Below, piece after piece: positions 41,240 through 52,339 of a stretch of 64,000 bases of DNA. Every line of letters begins with the position of its first letter. Position 1 is the first letter of the stretch. The stretch comes from Scylla paramamosain (Eukaryota; Arthropoda; Malacostraca; Decapoda; Portunidae). Both the position numbers and the translations under genes were made by a program. The notes beneath the pieces were generated by a model that ran no database searches, had not been told where the DNA came from, and worked only from the letters and a program-made list of their open reading frames with translations. The stretch is from contig NC_087168.1 of the NCBI RefSeq assembly GCF_035594125.1, positions 7,742,650-7,806,649 of the forward strand, in the 5' to 3' direction.

Positions 41240-42725
41240 TTAAGAAGGATTAATCATCTCTTTGGTTTTAGTAGGAACCACTAAGAAATTAACCCTCTTT
41301 TCTTCATTGATTTCTACTTCTTGTGTCACTGTTCTGTATACTACCACTGTATCCTCCAATGGACTTGAATGGGGTGAGATTTTACCAATGATCCCCCAAC
41401 CTAGCTCTGTCCTACGAGCATAGGGATGCTTCTTGCTATCACCTGCGATTTGCTCTTCTGCCATAATGGCTTCTGCACAATCAAGACCAATGAGGAGTCC
41501 TATGTCAACGTTTGGGTCATATTTCATTAGTTTGTCAGAGATTGCCTTTAAGTGCCAGTCGCAAGCAGTCTCGGGCCTTGGTATCTGACTCCGTCCAGCT
41601 GAAATGTTTTCTGTTGAATATGCTGAAGGGATTGATATTTCTACTTCTTCATTATAACCTCTTACTTTAAGTCCATGAATTTTGATAGAATCAGTGATTT
41701 GTTTTCCACTTATTGTGTGGATATTAATAAGTGACACTGATGGTCTGCTAACTCCCAATTTATTCAGAGTGCTTTCCTTGATGAATGAAGCATCAGACTG
41801 CTCATCCAGCAGGGCATACACTAAAACTTTATTCTCTTCATTACTAACATGATGTAACCATACAGGAACTATCATGGTGTGCATGTCATGTGTCACTGAT
41901 TCTGTAACTTTGACCTTATTGGCTACTACTGTGGGTTTATCATCTTTAGGCTGAGTTGCTTGTGCTGGCACCCTTTGGCTCTCAGTTCTTGTCATATCAT
42001 CATTGTGAAGAGCTGTGGGATGGTATCTCTGACATACTTTACAAACTTTCCTTCTTCTACAATCCTTTCCTTTGTGACCCATTTTTAGACACCCTGTACA
42101 TAACCATTTTTCTTTAGCAAATTTGTACCTAGTATTACCATCAAGTTTGGCAAATTCCTTGCAATCATCTAAATCATGATCCTTTGTACAGTAGTGACAG
42201 AATCGTCCTTTCCTTTCCTGGTCCTTGGGATACTGTTTGTTGGCTTGTACATTTACTTTACTTTGGAATGACCACATTGGTTTTTCCTCAATTGCTTTAG
42301 CCATGAAAGTTTTACTCCCTCTATTCTTTGTCATGATGTTTGATTCCCTTGGTTTCCAATTGTTTGCCCTTGTGTGAGTTTTGATCCAGTCATTTACTTC
42401 CTTACTTACTGAATTCCAGGAAACAAATGGATTGCTTGCTCCTTTTGCTTCTTTCTGGACAAATTCACATAACACTTCAAACGGTGGGTGGTGCTCTTCA
42501 TTGCTACTAGGAGTGTTGTTATTACTGTTAGTATCAAGATATATCATTGCTTGCTTTCTCCAGTCATGAACAATATGTTCAGGGAGTTTTCCTAGCACCT
42601 TTCTCTGCTCTCTCGGGTCATTCAGAAATGACAAATAAGAAGTGTGTTTCATTGCAGCTAAACAGCACTTCAAAAAATCTCAGAATGCTGTTAATGCTGG
42701 ACCATTATGCGGAGAGATTGGTAGC
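41240..42725 (-). pseudogene. BEL-2 gag 3' part and protease
   Basis: Open from 42673 to 41243: C-terminal capsid (FLNDPREQRKVLGKLPEHIV), the zinc clusters (FCHYCTKDHD, CTGCLKMGHKGKDC) and the protease (LLDEQSDASFIKEST). The connector into RT (LIGLDCAEAIM) is in the same frame, confirming a gag-pro-pol single frame for the family. The right side is cut by Gypsy-C at 42726. Confidence 0.85.
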
Positions 42726-42909
42726 TGTGAGAGGTTCAGGGAAACACCAGCAGTCCTTGATTGAGTATATTGAGGAACAGTACATCCTACTCGTGTGATA
42801 GCTAGACGGCAACTGCCCCAACCAAGTCATTCAGTAGCCCGCGTGGGCACCGGGAGCTAAGCGGTGTTGCAATGCATAATTGCCACATATAGTACTAATT
42901 TATCTAACA
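42726..42909 (-). repeat. Gypsy-C 3' LTR
   Basis: 184 bp, TGTGAGAGG to TCTAACA. It differs from the 5' LTR at two positions (CATTCAG against CACTCAG, GCGTGGGC against GCGCGGGC). Confidence 0.92.
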
Positions 42910-43142
42910 TTTCCCCCGCAAGTGAATGTTACAGGCATGTAACATGAAACTAACTACATAAACGAAAACATGGCATGGAGATATAAGAAAATAAAATCAA
43001 CTCGTACATTCACTAATCCAAATAATACTGTTTTCCATTAACATACTACAGTCATGTAAGTGCGTGCGTGTGTGTGCAAGTTACACTGACGTGTATGCTA
43101 GGGTGTGGGTCTGTGCGTATAGAAGTGTATCACTGATGTGCT

Positions 43143-43146
<4 letters not shown>

Positions 43147-43178
<32 letters not shown>
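43147..43178. repeat. GT microsatellite
   Basis: About 16 GT units just past the end of Gypsy-C pol. Confidence 0.9.
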
Positions 43179-43179
<1 letters not shown>

Positions 43180-45530
43180 TATTGGACATAGTCTGTCATC
43201 CAGGCAAGTTGCTTGCGCTGTCGCGCGGGTCTTGCCAGAGGTGGTGTGGTGGTGTCCGCTCCTGTGCTCGGCGTGGACGTCGTGCTGACTTTGAGGTGCC
43301 GGCGGTTGCGTATCGACACCCTGCCACTGCCTGACAGCCTGATAGCGTACTTCCTGTAAGGCCTGGCTTCCAAGACCGTACCAGACCTGTTCCACATCCC
43401 CGTTGCTGGGTCCTGCACAAGCACCGCGTCGCCTGCCTTAAGTGTCGGTAACTGCCTCTGTGTTTCACCACGGGCTGCTGGGAGGAGGGCTTGTGACTGG
43501 GCCATGTATACTTCGCGGTCTCTGAGGGTGCGTCGCCAATGCTGTCCCACCTTGTAATGTTGGCGGGCAACAGGAATACCATCACGCAACTGTTGACCAG
43601 TAGCTAGTTGCGCAGGGGATTTATCGACGCCCCGCAGTGGTGTGTTGAGGTACTGTAGCATTGCTTGTGCCGCCCTGTCACAGTCTAAGCTGCCTCCTGC
43701 GCCCGTGTTACCCATGAGTGCGCGTTTCGCCACCTTCACTGCTGCCTCGGCCCTGCCGTTAGACTGAGGGTACTGGGCGGACGATACTCTTGCTGCTACG
43801 CCCCAATCACGCAGGAATTCTGTAACTTCATCGCTAGTGAAGTTTGTGCCTCCATCTGTGGATAAGGTCTCCGGGGCTCCCCATCTCCTGAATAGCCTGC
43901 GTAAGTGGGTGATGACCTTGCTGGATGAGGCGTCGTTAGGGAAGTGGAACACCTCTAACCAGCCAGTTAATTGGTCAGCATACGCCATGTATGTGTGACC
44001 ATCGAGCTGGAAAAAATCCGCTACCACAGCCTGGAACGGGTATTCTGGGGGAGGTGTGAGGACCATTGACTCCGGGGGTAGGGAAGGAGAGTGAAGCTCG
44101 CAGTCAGGACAACTTGCCCGGTGAGATTGTAGGTCACCTTCCATGCCTGGCCAGTACACAGACTGTCTGGCCCGCCTCAACATTGAGTCTAGTCCTTGGT
44201 GCCCGGCATGTAGGTGTGCAGCTACCTTGTATCGCAGGGGCTCCGGCACGACCAAACGAACACTACCCTGCTCGAAGGAGTATGTGATTATGTCCTCTGT
44301 TACTGCTAGACGGTCTCGCACCTTGGAGTATGGACGCATGTGAGGGGCCTCCTGCGTCTTGTGTGTGCACCAGTCGTTGGCCTGTACCTTTACTAGCAGC
44401 CTCTGGTACACAGGGTCGTCTTCAGCTGGTTCTCTCACATCGTTCAAATCGAGCGTGATGCAGTCGCCGCGGCTCAAAGCAGCGAGCGTGGCGGCGCACA
44501 CAGCCGCCATCACTTCCTCTTCGTCCTCCCTGTCATCCCCATCAGGCCATGTTTTTAGGCTCGGAAAGCGGGAGAGTGCATCCGCCGCCGAGTTCGACTT
44601 GCCAGGCAGATACTTGATTGTGAAGTGAAACTGAAGAGTTTTTTCTTTGAGGCGGAAGAGGCGCGGGTTGGTGACGTCCCCCAACGCCCTGTCCTTGAAG
44701 AGGCCAACCAGCGGCCGGTGGTCGGTCACGATGACGAGGTTCGGGCAACCAAGGAGGAACAGTCTGGCCTTGCGGAGGCACCACACCACCGCGAGCGCCT
44801 CGCCCTCTACCGCTGCGTATGCTGCCTCGGCCGCGGTGAGGTGACGGCTGCTGCACAGCGCTAGTTTCCACCCACCTTTACAACAGAATGGGGTCTCTGT
44901 AGATGTACAACTACAGTGCTGCTGCAACACTACAAAACCAATACCGTCTCTACTCCAGTCTGTAACTGTTGCCGTTGGGCGTGACTTGTCGTAGTACACG
45001 AGTCCCTCTCTAGCGAGCCTGCAAATCACTTCCTGTGCCTCATTGAATTTACCTTGTAGCTGATTATCCCAGTATACTGTTTTGGCGGCAGGTTTCTTCA
45101 GTAACTCTCTGAAGGGCTCCATCAGGGGTGCGGTGGCCAAGAAGGGGGCAAGCTGATTGACCAGTCCAAACCACGACCTGACGTCCTTAATCGTGGGTTT
45201 ATCCGGCATTGCAAAGGCTTTGATGGCAGACAGGCAGTCTTCCGTAGGCTTGTAGCTATGCCAGTCTAGGCGGAAGCCTACAAAGTCGACCTCCCTCCTA
45301 CAGAAGGCAAACTTTTCTGGCTTCAGTGTGATACCAGCGCGAGAACAGGTCTCCAGGAAGTCATACGCATGCCAGAATGCTTCCTCGACACTCGCTGCGT
45401 ATAAGAGTGTGTCGTCCACACACTTGAACTTCCGTGGGATGTCCCTTATGGCCTCATCGAACCGCCTTGTGTATGCGTCCGATGCCGAGCAGTGTCCCAT
45501 TGGGGTCCTCCGGTAGCGGTAACGGCCCCA
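43179..45530 (-). CDS. Gypsy-C pol: RT catalytic part, RNase H and integrase
   Basis: Open over 770 codons. The RT active site is KCVDDTLLYA. RNase H shows TVTDWSRDGIGFVVLQQ, HLTAAEAAYAAVEGEALAVV and VIVTDHRPLVGL. Integrase shows the zinc domain (AAHLHAGHQGLDSML with CPDC), core VVADFFQLDG, TLSTDGGTNFTSDEV and QYPQSNGRAEAAVKV giving the D, D, E triad, then a basic C-terminus. The Met at 45500 is internal; a one-base insertion in a run of six G (45531-45536 on the plus strand) shifts it from the upstream RT part. The enzyme residues look intact. Confidence 0.88.
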
Positions 45531-45536
45531 GGGGGG

Positions 45537-46176
45537 TGATGAATGTTGTCAGCCTTCTGCTCTCTTCATCGAGCTCCACTTGATGGAACCCCCAGAAGGC
45601 GTCGGCGACGGTTTTGTAGGTGTGTGGCGGTACCGACGACACCATGTCAAAGGGGACGGGTGTGTGGTGTGTCTCCCTCTGGCACGAAGCATTCAGGCGC
45701 TGAAAATCCACTGTGCGTCGTGGCTGCCCGTTTTTCTTACCCACCACCACCATCCTGGCGCACCACTCTGTTGCCTCCCCCGTGGGCACTGGCTCCACGA
45801 CGCCTCGCCTCACGTCCTCGAGGAGTTGTGCTTGAACCTCTGCCTCCCAGTGCTTGGGTACTGAGGCAGGGACGTGGCAAGCGTATGGGTGCGCGTCATG
45901 TCTCAGGTGTATGTGGTGCGGTGGGCCGGACATTACAGGTAGGGGGGACCTTGATGTGTTGAACGTAAAGGCTGAGAAGTGTCTGAGGAGCCATGCTTCT
46001 AGCCTGTCCACATTTTCCTCTAGGGGAGGAATTGGTATGGAGCCTGGTCTTGTAGGGGTGAGATCCTCTGACGGTGGTCGTGGCTCCTGCGTTGGCGTGG
46101 CGGTGCAGGACGCTGCTGCAGGGGCGTGGGTGTGGTGCGAGAGCGGGAAGCCCTGCGGAAGGAGACCGAGGCCCTT
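45537..46176 (-). pseudogene. Gypsy-C pol N-terminal part (RT fingers)
   Basis: Includes FSAFTFNTSRSPLPVMSGPP, RRGVVEPVPTGEATEWCARM, VVGKKNGQPRRTVDFQRLN and VADAFWGFHQVELDEESR with the first catalytic Asp. In frame with gag-protease upstream except for a TGA at 46177-46179 (Cys expected from FAACKGL-type context). Downstream the frame is lost at the G6/C6 run 45531-45536. Correcting neither is implied; both are simple point lesions. Confidence 0.8.
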
Positions 46177-47070
46177 TCACGCAGCAAAAGAGAGGTAAGT
46201 GGTCTTTGCTGAGCACACGAAGTATACAGGCTGCGCTGTTGACTCACCATTTACAGAGAACGTGCATTCCACGCTCCCCATACACTTAAGATGCTTGTTA
46301 GCGACATCCCTCAGCCCGCTGACGGGCCGCAACTCTTGACGCGGCACCTTGAGGGCGTTGAGCAGTCCGAGTCCAGCCACGCACACCATGGTGCCAGTAT
46401 CAGCGACTGCCTCCACTTCCACAGTCTGCGCACCCGTGCGACAGGCCACTGTGACACGTAACGTGGGATGGCGGGAAAGTCCTGCCGCTGCCGACACCAC
46501 TGCCCCCGACACAGTGGTGGCGGGTTTACTCCTACAACACTTAAGGAAGTGACCCACCTTAGAACAGCCAAGGCACGTCGCCGTGCGTGCTGGACACTTG
46601 GACCTTTTAGGCACATGACTCCTGCCACAGTTGCCGCAAGTGGGGTGCGTGGGGGCGGTTTTTGCGGGTCTTGTGGTCGTGCGCGCCACCGCCACCTCGT
46701 CATGTACCTCCTCCTCCTCGTCACTCGCTATGAACACAGCCTCACCTGACGCGGACGCTGCGACTGTTGCGTGCCCCCGGGCGGCAGCGTCTCTCACAGC
46801 CGCTTCAAACGACACACATTTACCTCTCAGCTCCTCCACACTTGAGATATTAACACAGCTTTGAAACGCTTCTCGCTTAAGCACTGGGTTATACAAGCCT
46901 ACCATGAGCTTGCGTAGGAGCATGTATTCCGAGAGGTCGTGATCACATTTCGGGCACTTGAACTCACACTCAATGACCTCGGAGGCACAGCGTTGGAAGA
47001 ACCTTTTCATGGGTTCTGCAGCCGCCTGCTTGCTAGCGAAAAACTCCTCCCAGGTGACGGCCTGGTTAGC
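46177..47070 (-). pseudogene. Gypsy-C gag C-terminal part and protease
   Basis: From the frameshift near 47070 to the TGA at 46177. Contains a helical gag portion, two zinc knuckles (CGNCGRSHVPKRSKC, CLGCSKVGHFLKCC), an acidic stretch (ASDEEEEVHDEVAV) and a retropepsin-like site VEAVADTGTMVCVAGL with the D-T-G triad intact. Confidence 0.8.
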
Positions 47071-47476
47071 GGCCTGGCACTATTCCTGCGATGGCGTCTA
47101 ACGCTTCCTTGGGTGTCAGCTGGTCCCACTCATTACCTGGATACCTGGCGTCGATAGCGCGTTGCAGTGCTGGCACACAGTTGAGGCGTATGTGCAGCGT
47201 GGCCACCCCGTCGGGCCAGCCGTTGAGTAGTATCCAGGACTCCATGGACCTTCTCCATGTACGAAAAGCTGCAGCCGGCATCTCACCCTCACATTTCTCT
47301 GGTGCGACTGAAGCCGGTGGGAAAGGTGTTCTTGTGTTTGCTGGCTGACGCCCATTGTTGGCCAGACTGGCCATGCCGGTCACGATGTCTTGCAGGAAGC
47401 TTTGTGCTGCCTGGGTATGGTGGGCGGCTGGGCGACGGCCACTGCGTGGTGTACTGAACCTGGGTCTGGCTGCCAT
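47066..47476 (-). CDS. Gypsy-C gag N-terminal part
   Basis: Starts at the ATG at 47474-47476, 76 bases after the 5' LTR. 136 codons with basic N-terminus (MAARPRFSTPRSGRRP), a Pro-rich linker and a capsid-like helical part (FRTWRRSMESWILLNGWPD). It stops at 47066-47068; the continuing gag frame (QAVTWEEFFASKQ) lies one base out, so a single indel near 47070 explains the break. Confidence 0.75.
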   Translation of the reverse strand: MAARPRFSTPRSGRRPAAHHTQAAQSFLQDIVTGMASLANNGRQPANTRTPFPPASVAPEKCEGEMPAAAFRTWRRSMESWILLNGWPDGVATLHIRLNCVPALQRAIDARYPGNEWDQLTPKEALDAIAGIVPGR

Positions 47477-47551
47477 CTCGCTGCTGCAGGGCGTGCAGGC
47501 CGTCTGAGGTTGTCAGGATGCTGAGGACTGAGGATCCTACTCACTGCGCCA

Positions 47552-47735
47552 TGTGAGAGGTTCAGGGAAACACCAGCAGTCCTTGATTGAGTATATTGAG
47601 GAACAGTACATCCTACTCGTGTGATAGCTAGACGGCAACTGCCCCAACCAAGTCACTCAGTAGCCCGCGCGGGCACCGGGAGCTAAGCGGTGTTGCAATG
47701 CATAATTGCCACATATAGTACTAATTTATCTAACA
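47552..47735 (-). repeat. Gypsy-C 5' LTR
   Basis: 184 bp, same ends as the 3' LTR; the primer-binding-like sequence starts directly to its left at 47551. Confidence 0.92.
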
Positions 47736-47740
47736 GTAGC

Positions 47741-48776
47741 CAATTCATTAACTTTTTTGTGTAAGCATCAGCTATGATGCTTTTGTTTCCAAATCTATCA
47801 CTAAGAATTTTCTTTGCTTGCACGTAGTCAGCATCAGAGTTAAAGTGCATTAACATTTTAATGGCATCCTTTGCCTCACCAGTTGTATACCTGTCTAAGT
47901 AGGCAAGTCTCTCTTTACCAATAGAAGTTTTAGACTCTACATAAGTTTCAAAGTTTTTCAACCAACTTGGAAATTCCATGGGTTCTCCATCAAAAGTGTT
48001 AGGCTCTATTGGAGGGAAGCTCCACTTGGGATCAGGTATGTTGATTGCAAAGGTTTCTCCTGGATGGGAAAAGGATTGATGATTCTGTCTCACATCATTA
48101 GGCATGTTGACATTATGAGTGTGTCTATGAGAGCTTGGTACAAGACTTTGAGCTGTAGGGTTGAGATTTATTACCTGAGGTTCACTAAATATTTGTCCAT
48201 GTACTTCATTTGTCATCAATTCATTATCTCTATTGCAAGAAGAAGGTTCCTGTGGGTCATGGAATGTAACATATTTGTGAGGCATGGCATTGTCACTTTG
48301 TTGACTTGCAATTGCTTGTGCTTTCACTTCATTTTGTGACTCTATGTATTGTTGAAGATAACTTTGCTTCTCTACACTTTCATCATTACCTGGAAGCATT
48401 TTTACTTCTTCTTCAACTAAGCTAAGAGCATTAAGTTCTGCACTAGCAACTGCTAAATCTCTTTCTTTTTCTTTGAGAACATTGCTTCTGCCTCTGCTTT
48501 TGTCTTAGCTAACCTAACTTCTGCCTTTGCTTTTGTCTTAGCTAACATAACTTCTGCCTCTGCTTTTGTCTTAGCTAACATAACTTCTGCCTCTGCTAAA
48601 CTATCATGATATTCCATTTCCTTTCTAAGTCTGGCTACCTTTGCTGCTGCTTCTTGCTTTCTTTGTGCTGCTGATGAACGTGATGAAGTAGATGAGACTC
48701 TAGAATGCCTAGACCGTTTGCTAGAACAAATTGATCCTCTGTCATTCTTTAACTCCTTTCTTTTACATTCTATACT
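47741..48776 (-). pseudogene. BEL-2 gag 5' part
   Basis: Minus strand, from the stop at 48777 to the Gypsy-C insertion. The frame 48399-47741 encodes LPGNDESVEKQSYLQQYIES, the Pro/Asn-rich linker and the capsid start (NTFDGEPMEFPSWLKNFETY). Upstream, three 33-bp coiled-coil repeat units lie at about 48483-48600, and a small indel near 48465 changes frame relative to BEL-1. Confidence 0.85.
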
Positions 48777-49160
48777 TTATAATATTTCATGGTGAACTCG
48801 TTGATTGTGTTCCAGCTCTTTATTTAGCTCCTCTGACTTTTCTGGCTCTAGTTCCACCAGTTTTGTGTATTCCACATAATACTGATGAAATGCCTCTATT
48901 ACTTCACTTGACATGGGCTCTAATTCAAAGGGGCTAATTACAATTTTTAATCCTTTCTTAATTTTGCTGATAACACTGCTCCATTTACGCTTACAGGACT
49001 CTGCTCTTTTTTTGGTTACACTGACTTGATATTCTCTTCCTTTGTCGGTCAGCACTCGCTCCCTGACACTAACTTCTTCAATACAAGTTTGATCCTTGTC
49101 CACTTGCTCACCCTCACCTTCCCCAAGGCCATCTACGGCATTAATTTCCTCAGTATCAGA
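48777..49160 (-). CDS. BEL-2 upstream gag segment ending in conserved TAA
   Basis: Matches 38854-39240 at most residues (MSDTEEINAVDGLGEGEGEQ start) and ends at the same TAA after HHEIL. Preservation of an open frame in both copies up to an identical stop argues that the stop was present in their common source. Confidence 0.5.
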   Translation of the reverse strand, partial: SDTEEINAVDGLGEGEGEQVDKDQTCIEEVSVRERVLTDKGREYQVSVTKKRAESCKRKWSSVISKIKKGLKIVISPFELEPMSSEVIEAFHQYYVEYTKLVELEPEKSEELNKELEHNQRVHHEIL

Positions 49161-49494
49161 CATATCTAACAACTTAACTGTGTCAATACTGAGACACTGA
49201 AAGAGCAGTTAAAATTACCACTCTAATACTAGCTAATTGTGGGTAATTTTCACTTAGGCTACTCAATTCAGTGCACATACATACTATTATACTTTCTTGC
49301 CTGTGACCATGGGTTCTACAAAATGGTGGCGAGGCACAGTGGGTAGAAGGGAGTGGTTGTCGTCAAGGGTAGAGCTGACCCCGGGGCCTCAGAGGTCAAC
49401 CTATAGGCTTACGTCAGCCTCCCCTCGTCCTGTGACTCACTCTTGCTACGGTTTCACATGGAGCCAATTTCTTGCTTGTAAGTCGAGTTCTTAC

Positions 49495-50022
49495 TGTAGC
49501 CGCACTGGCTGGGCATCAATTGGCTCTCAGGTGATCTGTTTTACTGATCACACCATTAATCGTAGGGTCGAGGAAAGGCAGTTCTCTCTCTGACGTTTAT
49601 TGATGAGGTAGGCATGACCGTAAGAACTGCGAACAAGTTCTCGGTCTCAATTTCTTACAAAATAACATTATACACGGATATTAAACACTTTCAACATATT
49701 ACAATATTCGTTAACTATACATGCAATTAACTTGGCACTATGACAATCAGTTTTTACTACAAAATTAAAGTATTTACCTCGGTCACCATCCTGCTCGTCT
49801 TTGTCTGAGCGCGACTTGGCCGTGAGTGATGCCCGCAGGCGACTAACAGGTTAACCCCACACTACCAACAAGTGCGCATCGGCTTCGGTGCTTAATATAG
49901 CATTGAATACTGATATTTACACATATTACACGTTTTCATGCAAATAGAAAACTATTGAACATTTCACTTATAAATGCCGAGGAATAATAACGTGAGGTAC
50001 ATACGCTTTACATACAGTAACA
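49495..50022 (-). repeat. BEL right LTR (5' LTR of BEL-2)
   Basis: 528 bp, minus orientation, TG..CA, followed by TCTGT (50023-50027). It pairs with the left LTR by shared variants. Confidence 0.88.
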
Positions 50023-50248
50023 TCTGTTGTTATGATTATCAGCCCTTGAGCATCAACTGTTCACATCCAGATGCAAGAAAGTCATCCTTGCATAGTAAAA
50101 GTTAAGTCATAGTAAAAGTTAAGTCACTGGAGAGACAGCATCCCTATGAGAATCCCTGAACTACTTTTATTTTCAACTTATTGTATAATACACAAGGCTG
50201 AAGTGATGCCTCAATGTCACCTACAATTTTGATAGATTTTGTAGATTA
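50023..50248. other. Unassigned flank
   Basis: No recognised gene or repeat apart from a short duplicated TAGTAAAAGTTAAGTCA block (about 50096-50127). Confidence 0.5.
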
Positions 50249-51480
50249 TGACACTTTCTATTAATGAAGGAGTTTTTTGGCTGGTTGGAGAACAGACGTG
50301 GCATGGTTCCATGCAGAAATATAAAGCGCATGAGATTCTGATGATGGGAGGCTCAAGTACCTTTTGTGGGCCACCTCTCTATCATGTATGGCACGAGAAC
50401 AGGTTGTGTTAAACCAAGGTTTGGAAGGTTTAGATCAAGTAACAGAGTGACTAATGTATGCCTCCATGCCAGGCACTATCTGGTATGGTCTTGGCACACA
50501 GAGATGGGTCTCTGACATGAAAGCAGAAGTCATTCCAAGGAAAATCAGCAAAATACCTATTCAGGTCCCTCCAACTAGCAGAGGCAAAACGCCAGAGGCA
50601 CCTCCGCTTAGGGGGATCCTGAGGAAGGATTGGAGCAATAGGACAAGATACAGATATAAGATTATGATCAGAGGAGCCCAACAGAGAAGAGAGGGTAACA
50701 GCATAAGCAGAAGGATTAGAGGTTAGGAAAAAGTCAAGAATGTTGGGTGTATCTCCAAGACGGTCAGGAATACAAGTATGGTGTTGCACCAATTGCTCTA
50801 GATCATGGTGGATAGCAAAGTTAAAGGCTATTTCACCAGGATGGTCACTAAAGGGAGATGAAAGCCAAAGCTAGTGGTGAACATTGAAGTCTCCAAGAAT
50901 GGAGAAGATTCAAGAGTGGGGGCATGAGAGCAGGTTAAGTCATTGTGAACATAAACGCAACATCCAGCTTTGGATTGAAAATGAGGATAGAGAAAGTAGG
51001 AGGGAACAGAAAAGGGGCTACTGTCTTAGACATTAGCCCCAGTAGACAAAGGTGCCTTAGACACCTTTGTTTCATTGAGAAAAAGATGAGGTTTAGTAGA
51101 GGAGAGTGGTGTTCTACAGTCTGAAAATTAGATGTAAGACCACAAATGTTGCAGAAGTTAATGAAGAAAAAGTTGAGTGGGGTGTCAAGACACTTAAGGT
51201 CAATACCAGAAGAGCAGTCTGACCTGGGGACATTTGTGGTCCCCTCCCCAGATGGGGACTCCAAGGCTGGTGTAAGGATCATCATGATAATAATTTTGAA
51301 TTTTGAGTGAAAAGTGTGTGTGTAATTAAGTGCTTGCAGTTTTGTGTGAAGAAAGAGAGTTGTCTTTAGAGGGCATGCTGTGACTGCCGCCTTATGTTGT
51401 GAGATACAAAGGGAAACGTTCAGTATGGTCACAGCTGGGATTAATGAGAAGTTCACATCATCCCCTGATTCAGTGCCTTA
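50249..51480 (-). pseudogene. LINE-J fragment with endonuclease region, internally deleted
   Basis: Minus strand. Right to left: an N-terminal leader ending NFFFINFCNICGL (start of the APE endonuclease), the VEHH region, then after a frame change [20 protein letters not shown] and the endonuclease end [15 protein letters not shown], then the linker shared with copy 2 ([19 protein letters not shown]). Homology to copy 2 stops at the NSFINRKCQN region (50249), so RT is missing, unlike usual 5'-truncated copies. Parts of the endonuclease are deleted between about 50880 and 50935. Confidence 0.7.
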
Positions 51481-52197
51481 GATCTTACTGGGAGTGATTA
51501 TTGTTTCAGCAGGTTCTTACTGCCTCCTCCGCTAATAACAGATACAAATCATTCTACTGCTCTTGAAAATTCATTCCCACATCAAATCTATCCTTTCATG
51601 ACCTCTGACTCCATACATGCAACATATATTAACATATTATCCATTATGAAAATCAGAGTGTATGCATAGTATCTTCAACAGACTGTATGAAAGTAAAATC
51701 TTACCTCTCCTGTCCCTAGAAGATGGAAGATCAGGCCTAATTTCTGTCGATAAAGTACTAAAACTCTCTTTTGAGAGTCTGTACCATGCCAGAAATTCCT
51801 TGTCAAAGTAGTACTAGACAGAGTCAATCTGCTGGCAAAAAAAAATCCTCCTTTGGTAGTGGCGGTGATTACCCCACAAGTTGAGCCATTTCCCTCAAAC
51901 CAGTGAGTTGCTGGATGGGATGCATTTCTGCCATGCTGTAACCAAATATCTTTTAGTTATTGTTCATTCAAATCCAACATTACAGAATAATATCAATAGA
52001 AAGATAGAAGTAATAATCAACTAAAGATTTTTTTTTTTATGCACTACTCATGGCTTTTAACGTGTGAATTCAAAAAGGCCATGTAAGGCAAACAACACGT
52101 TTGTACATACACACGTTGTTGGCTTATTTAAGGCAGACAGCTGGTAGACTCATCACTCCACTCCACTTCTCCTCAACAAGTACATATCTGGATCATC
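51481..52197. other. Unassigned stretch
   Basis: No supported coding region. A TATTTAA box at 52126 lies about 70 bases upstream of the BED-like exon. Confidence 0.4.
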
Positions 52198-52339
52198 ATG
52201 GGGAAACCAATACTGGACCATTTTTCATGGCAGTTCAAAGGTAGATCCTACTACTCAAGTGAAACTGAAATGCAAGCACTATGACAAGGTTGTTAGTGGT
52301 AACATTCGACAGACTTCATATTTCCACACTCACATGAAG
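52198..52339 (+). pseudogene. BED-type zinc finger exon, frameshifted
   Basis: ATG at 52198 starts MGKPILDHF; after a one-base shift in the T run near 52222 the frame reads KVDPTTQVKLKCKHYDKVVS and RQTSYFHTHMK. That is the layout of a BED finger (DNA-binding domain of hAT transposases and ZBED genes), with the second Cys changed to Tyr (CKHC to CKHY). The segment ends at a consensus splice donor, AAG then GTAAGG, at 52340. Likely a decayed first exon of a hAT transposase or a ZBED-like gene. Confidence 0.5.

Larger units (their letters stand above)
42726..47735 (-). mobile_element. Gypsy-C, young nearly intact Ty3/gypsy element in BEL-2 gag
   Basis: 5010 bp flanked by a perfect 5-bp duplication GTAGC (42721-42725 and 47736-47740). 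The LTRs are 184 bp each (42726-42909 and 47552-47735) with two visible differences. On the minus strand gag, protease, RT, RNase H and integrase follow in order with only three clear lesions. A primer-binding-site-like TGGCGCAGTGAG directly abuts the 5' LTR (right side), and a purine tract (GCGGGGGAAA on the minus strand, 42910-42919) abuts the 3' LTR. Removing it rejoins BEL-2 gag exactly. Confidence 0.92.
32274..50022 (-). mobile_element. Compound BEL/Pao structure: BEL-1 nested in and recombined with BEL-2
   Basis: Three same-strand LTRs (32274-32797, 39573-40100, 49495-50022) separate two internal regions. On the minus strand the order is LTR, BEL-2 gag, BEL-2 pol cut off within the region after RT, LTR, complete BEL-1 gag-pol, LTR. 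Flanks of the outer LTRs are TCTGC (32269-32273) and TCTGT (50023-50027), a near-perfect 5-bp duplication. Left and right LTRs share variants that the middle LTR lacks. The best reading is BEL-1 inserted in BEL-2 pol, then loss of the BEL-2 3' half by recombination between direct repeats. Confidence 0.75.

Noticed and set aside
45543..46549. Plus-strand frames overlapping Gypsy-C pol and gag
   Set aside because: The minus strand carries continuous retroelement motifs; the plus-strand frames are GC-rich shadows.
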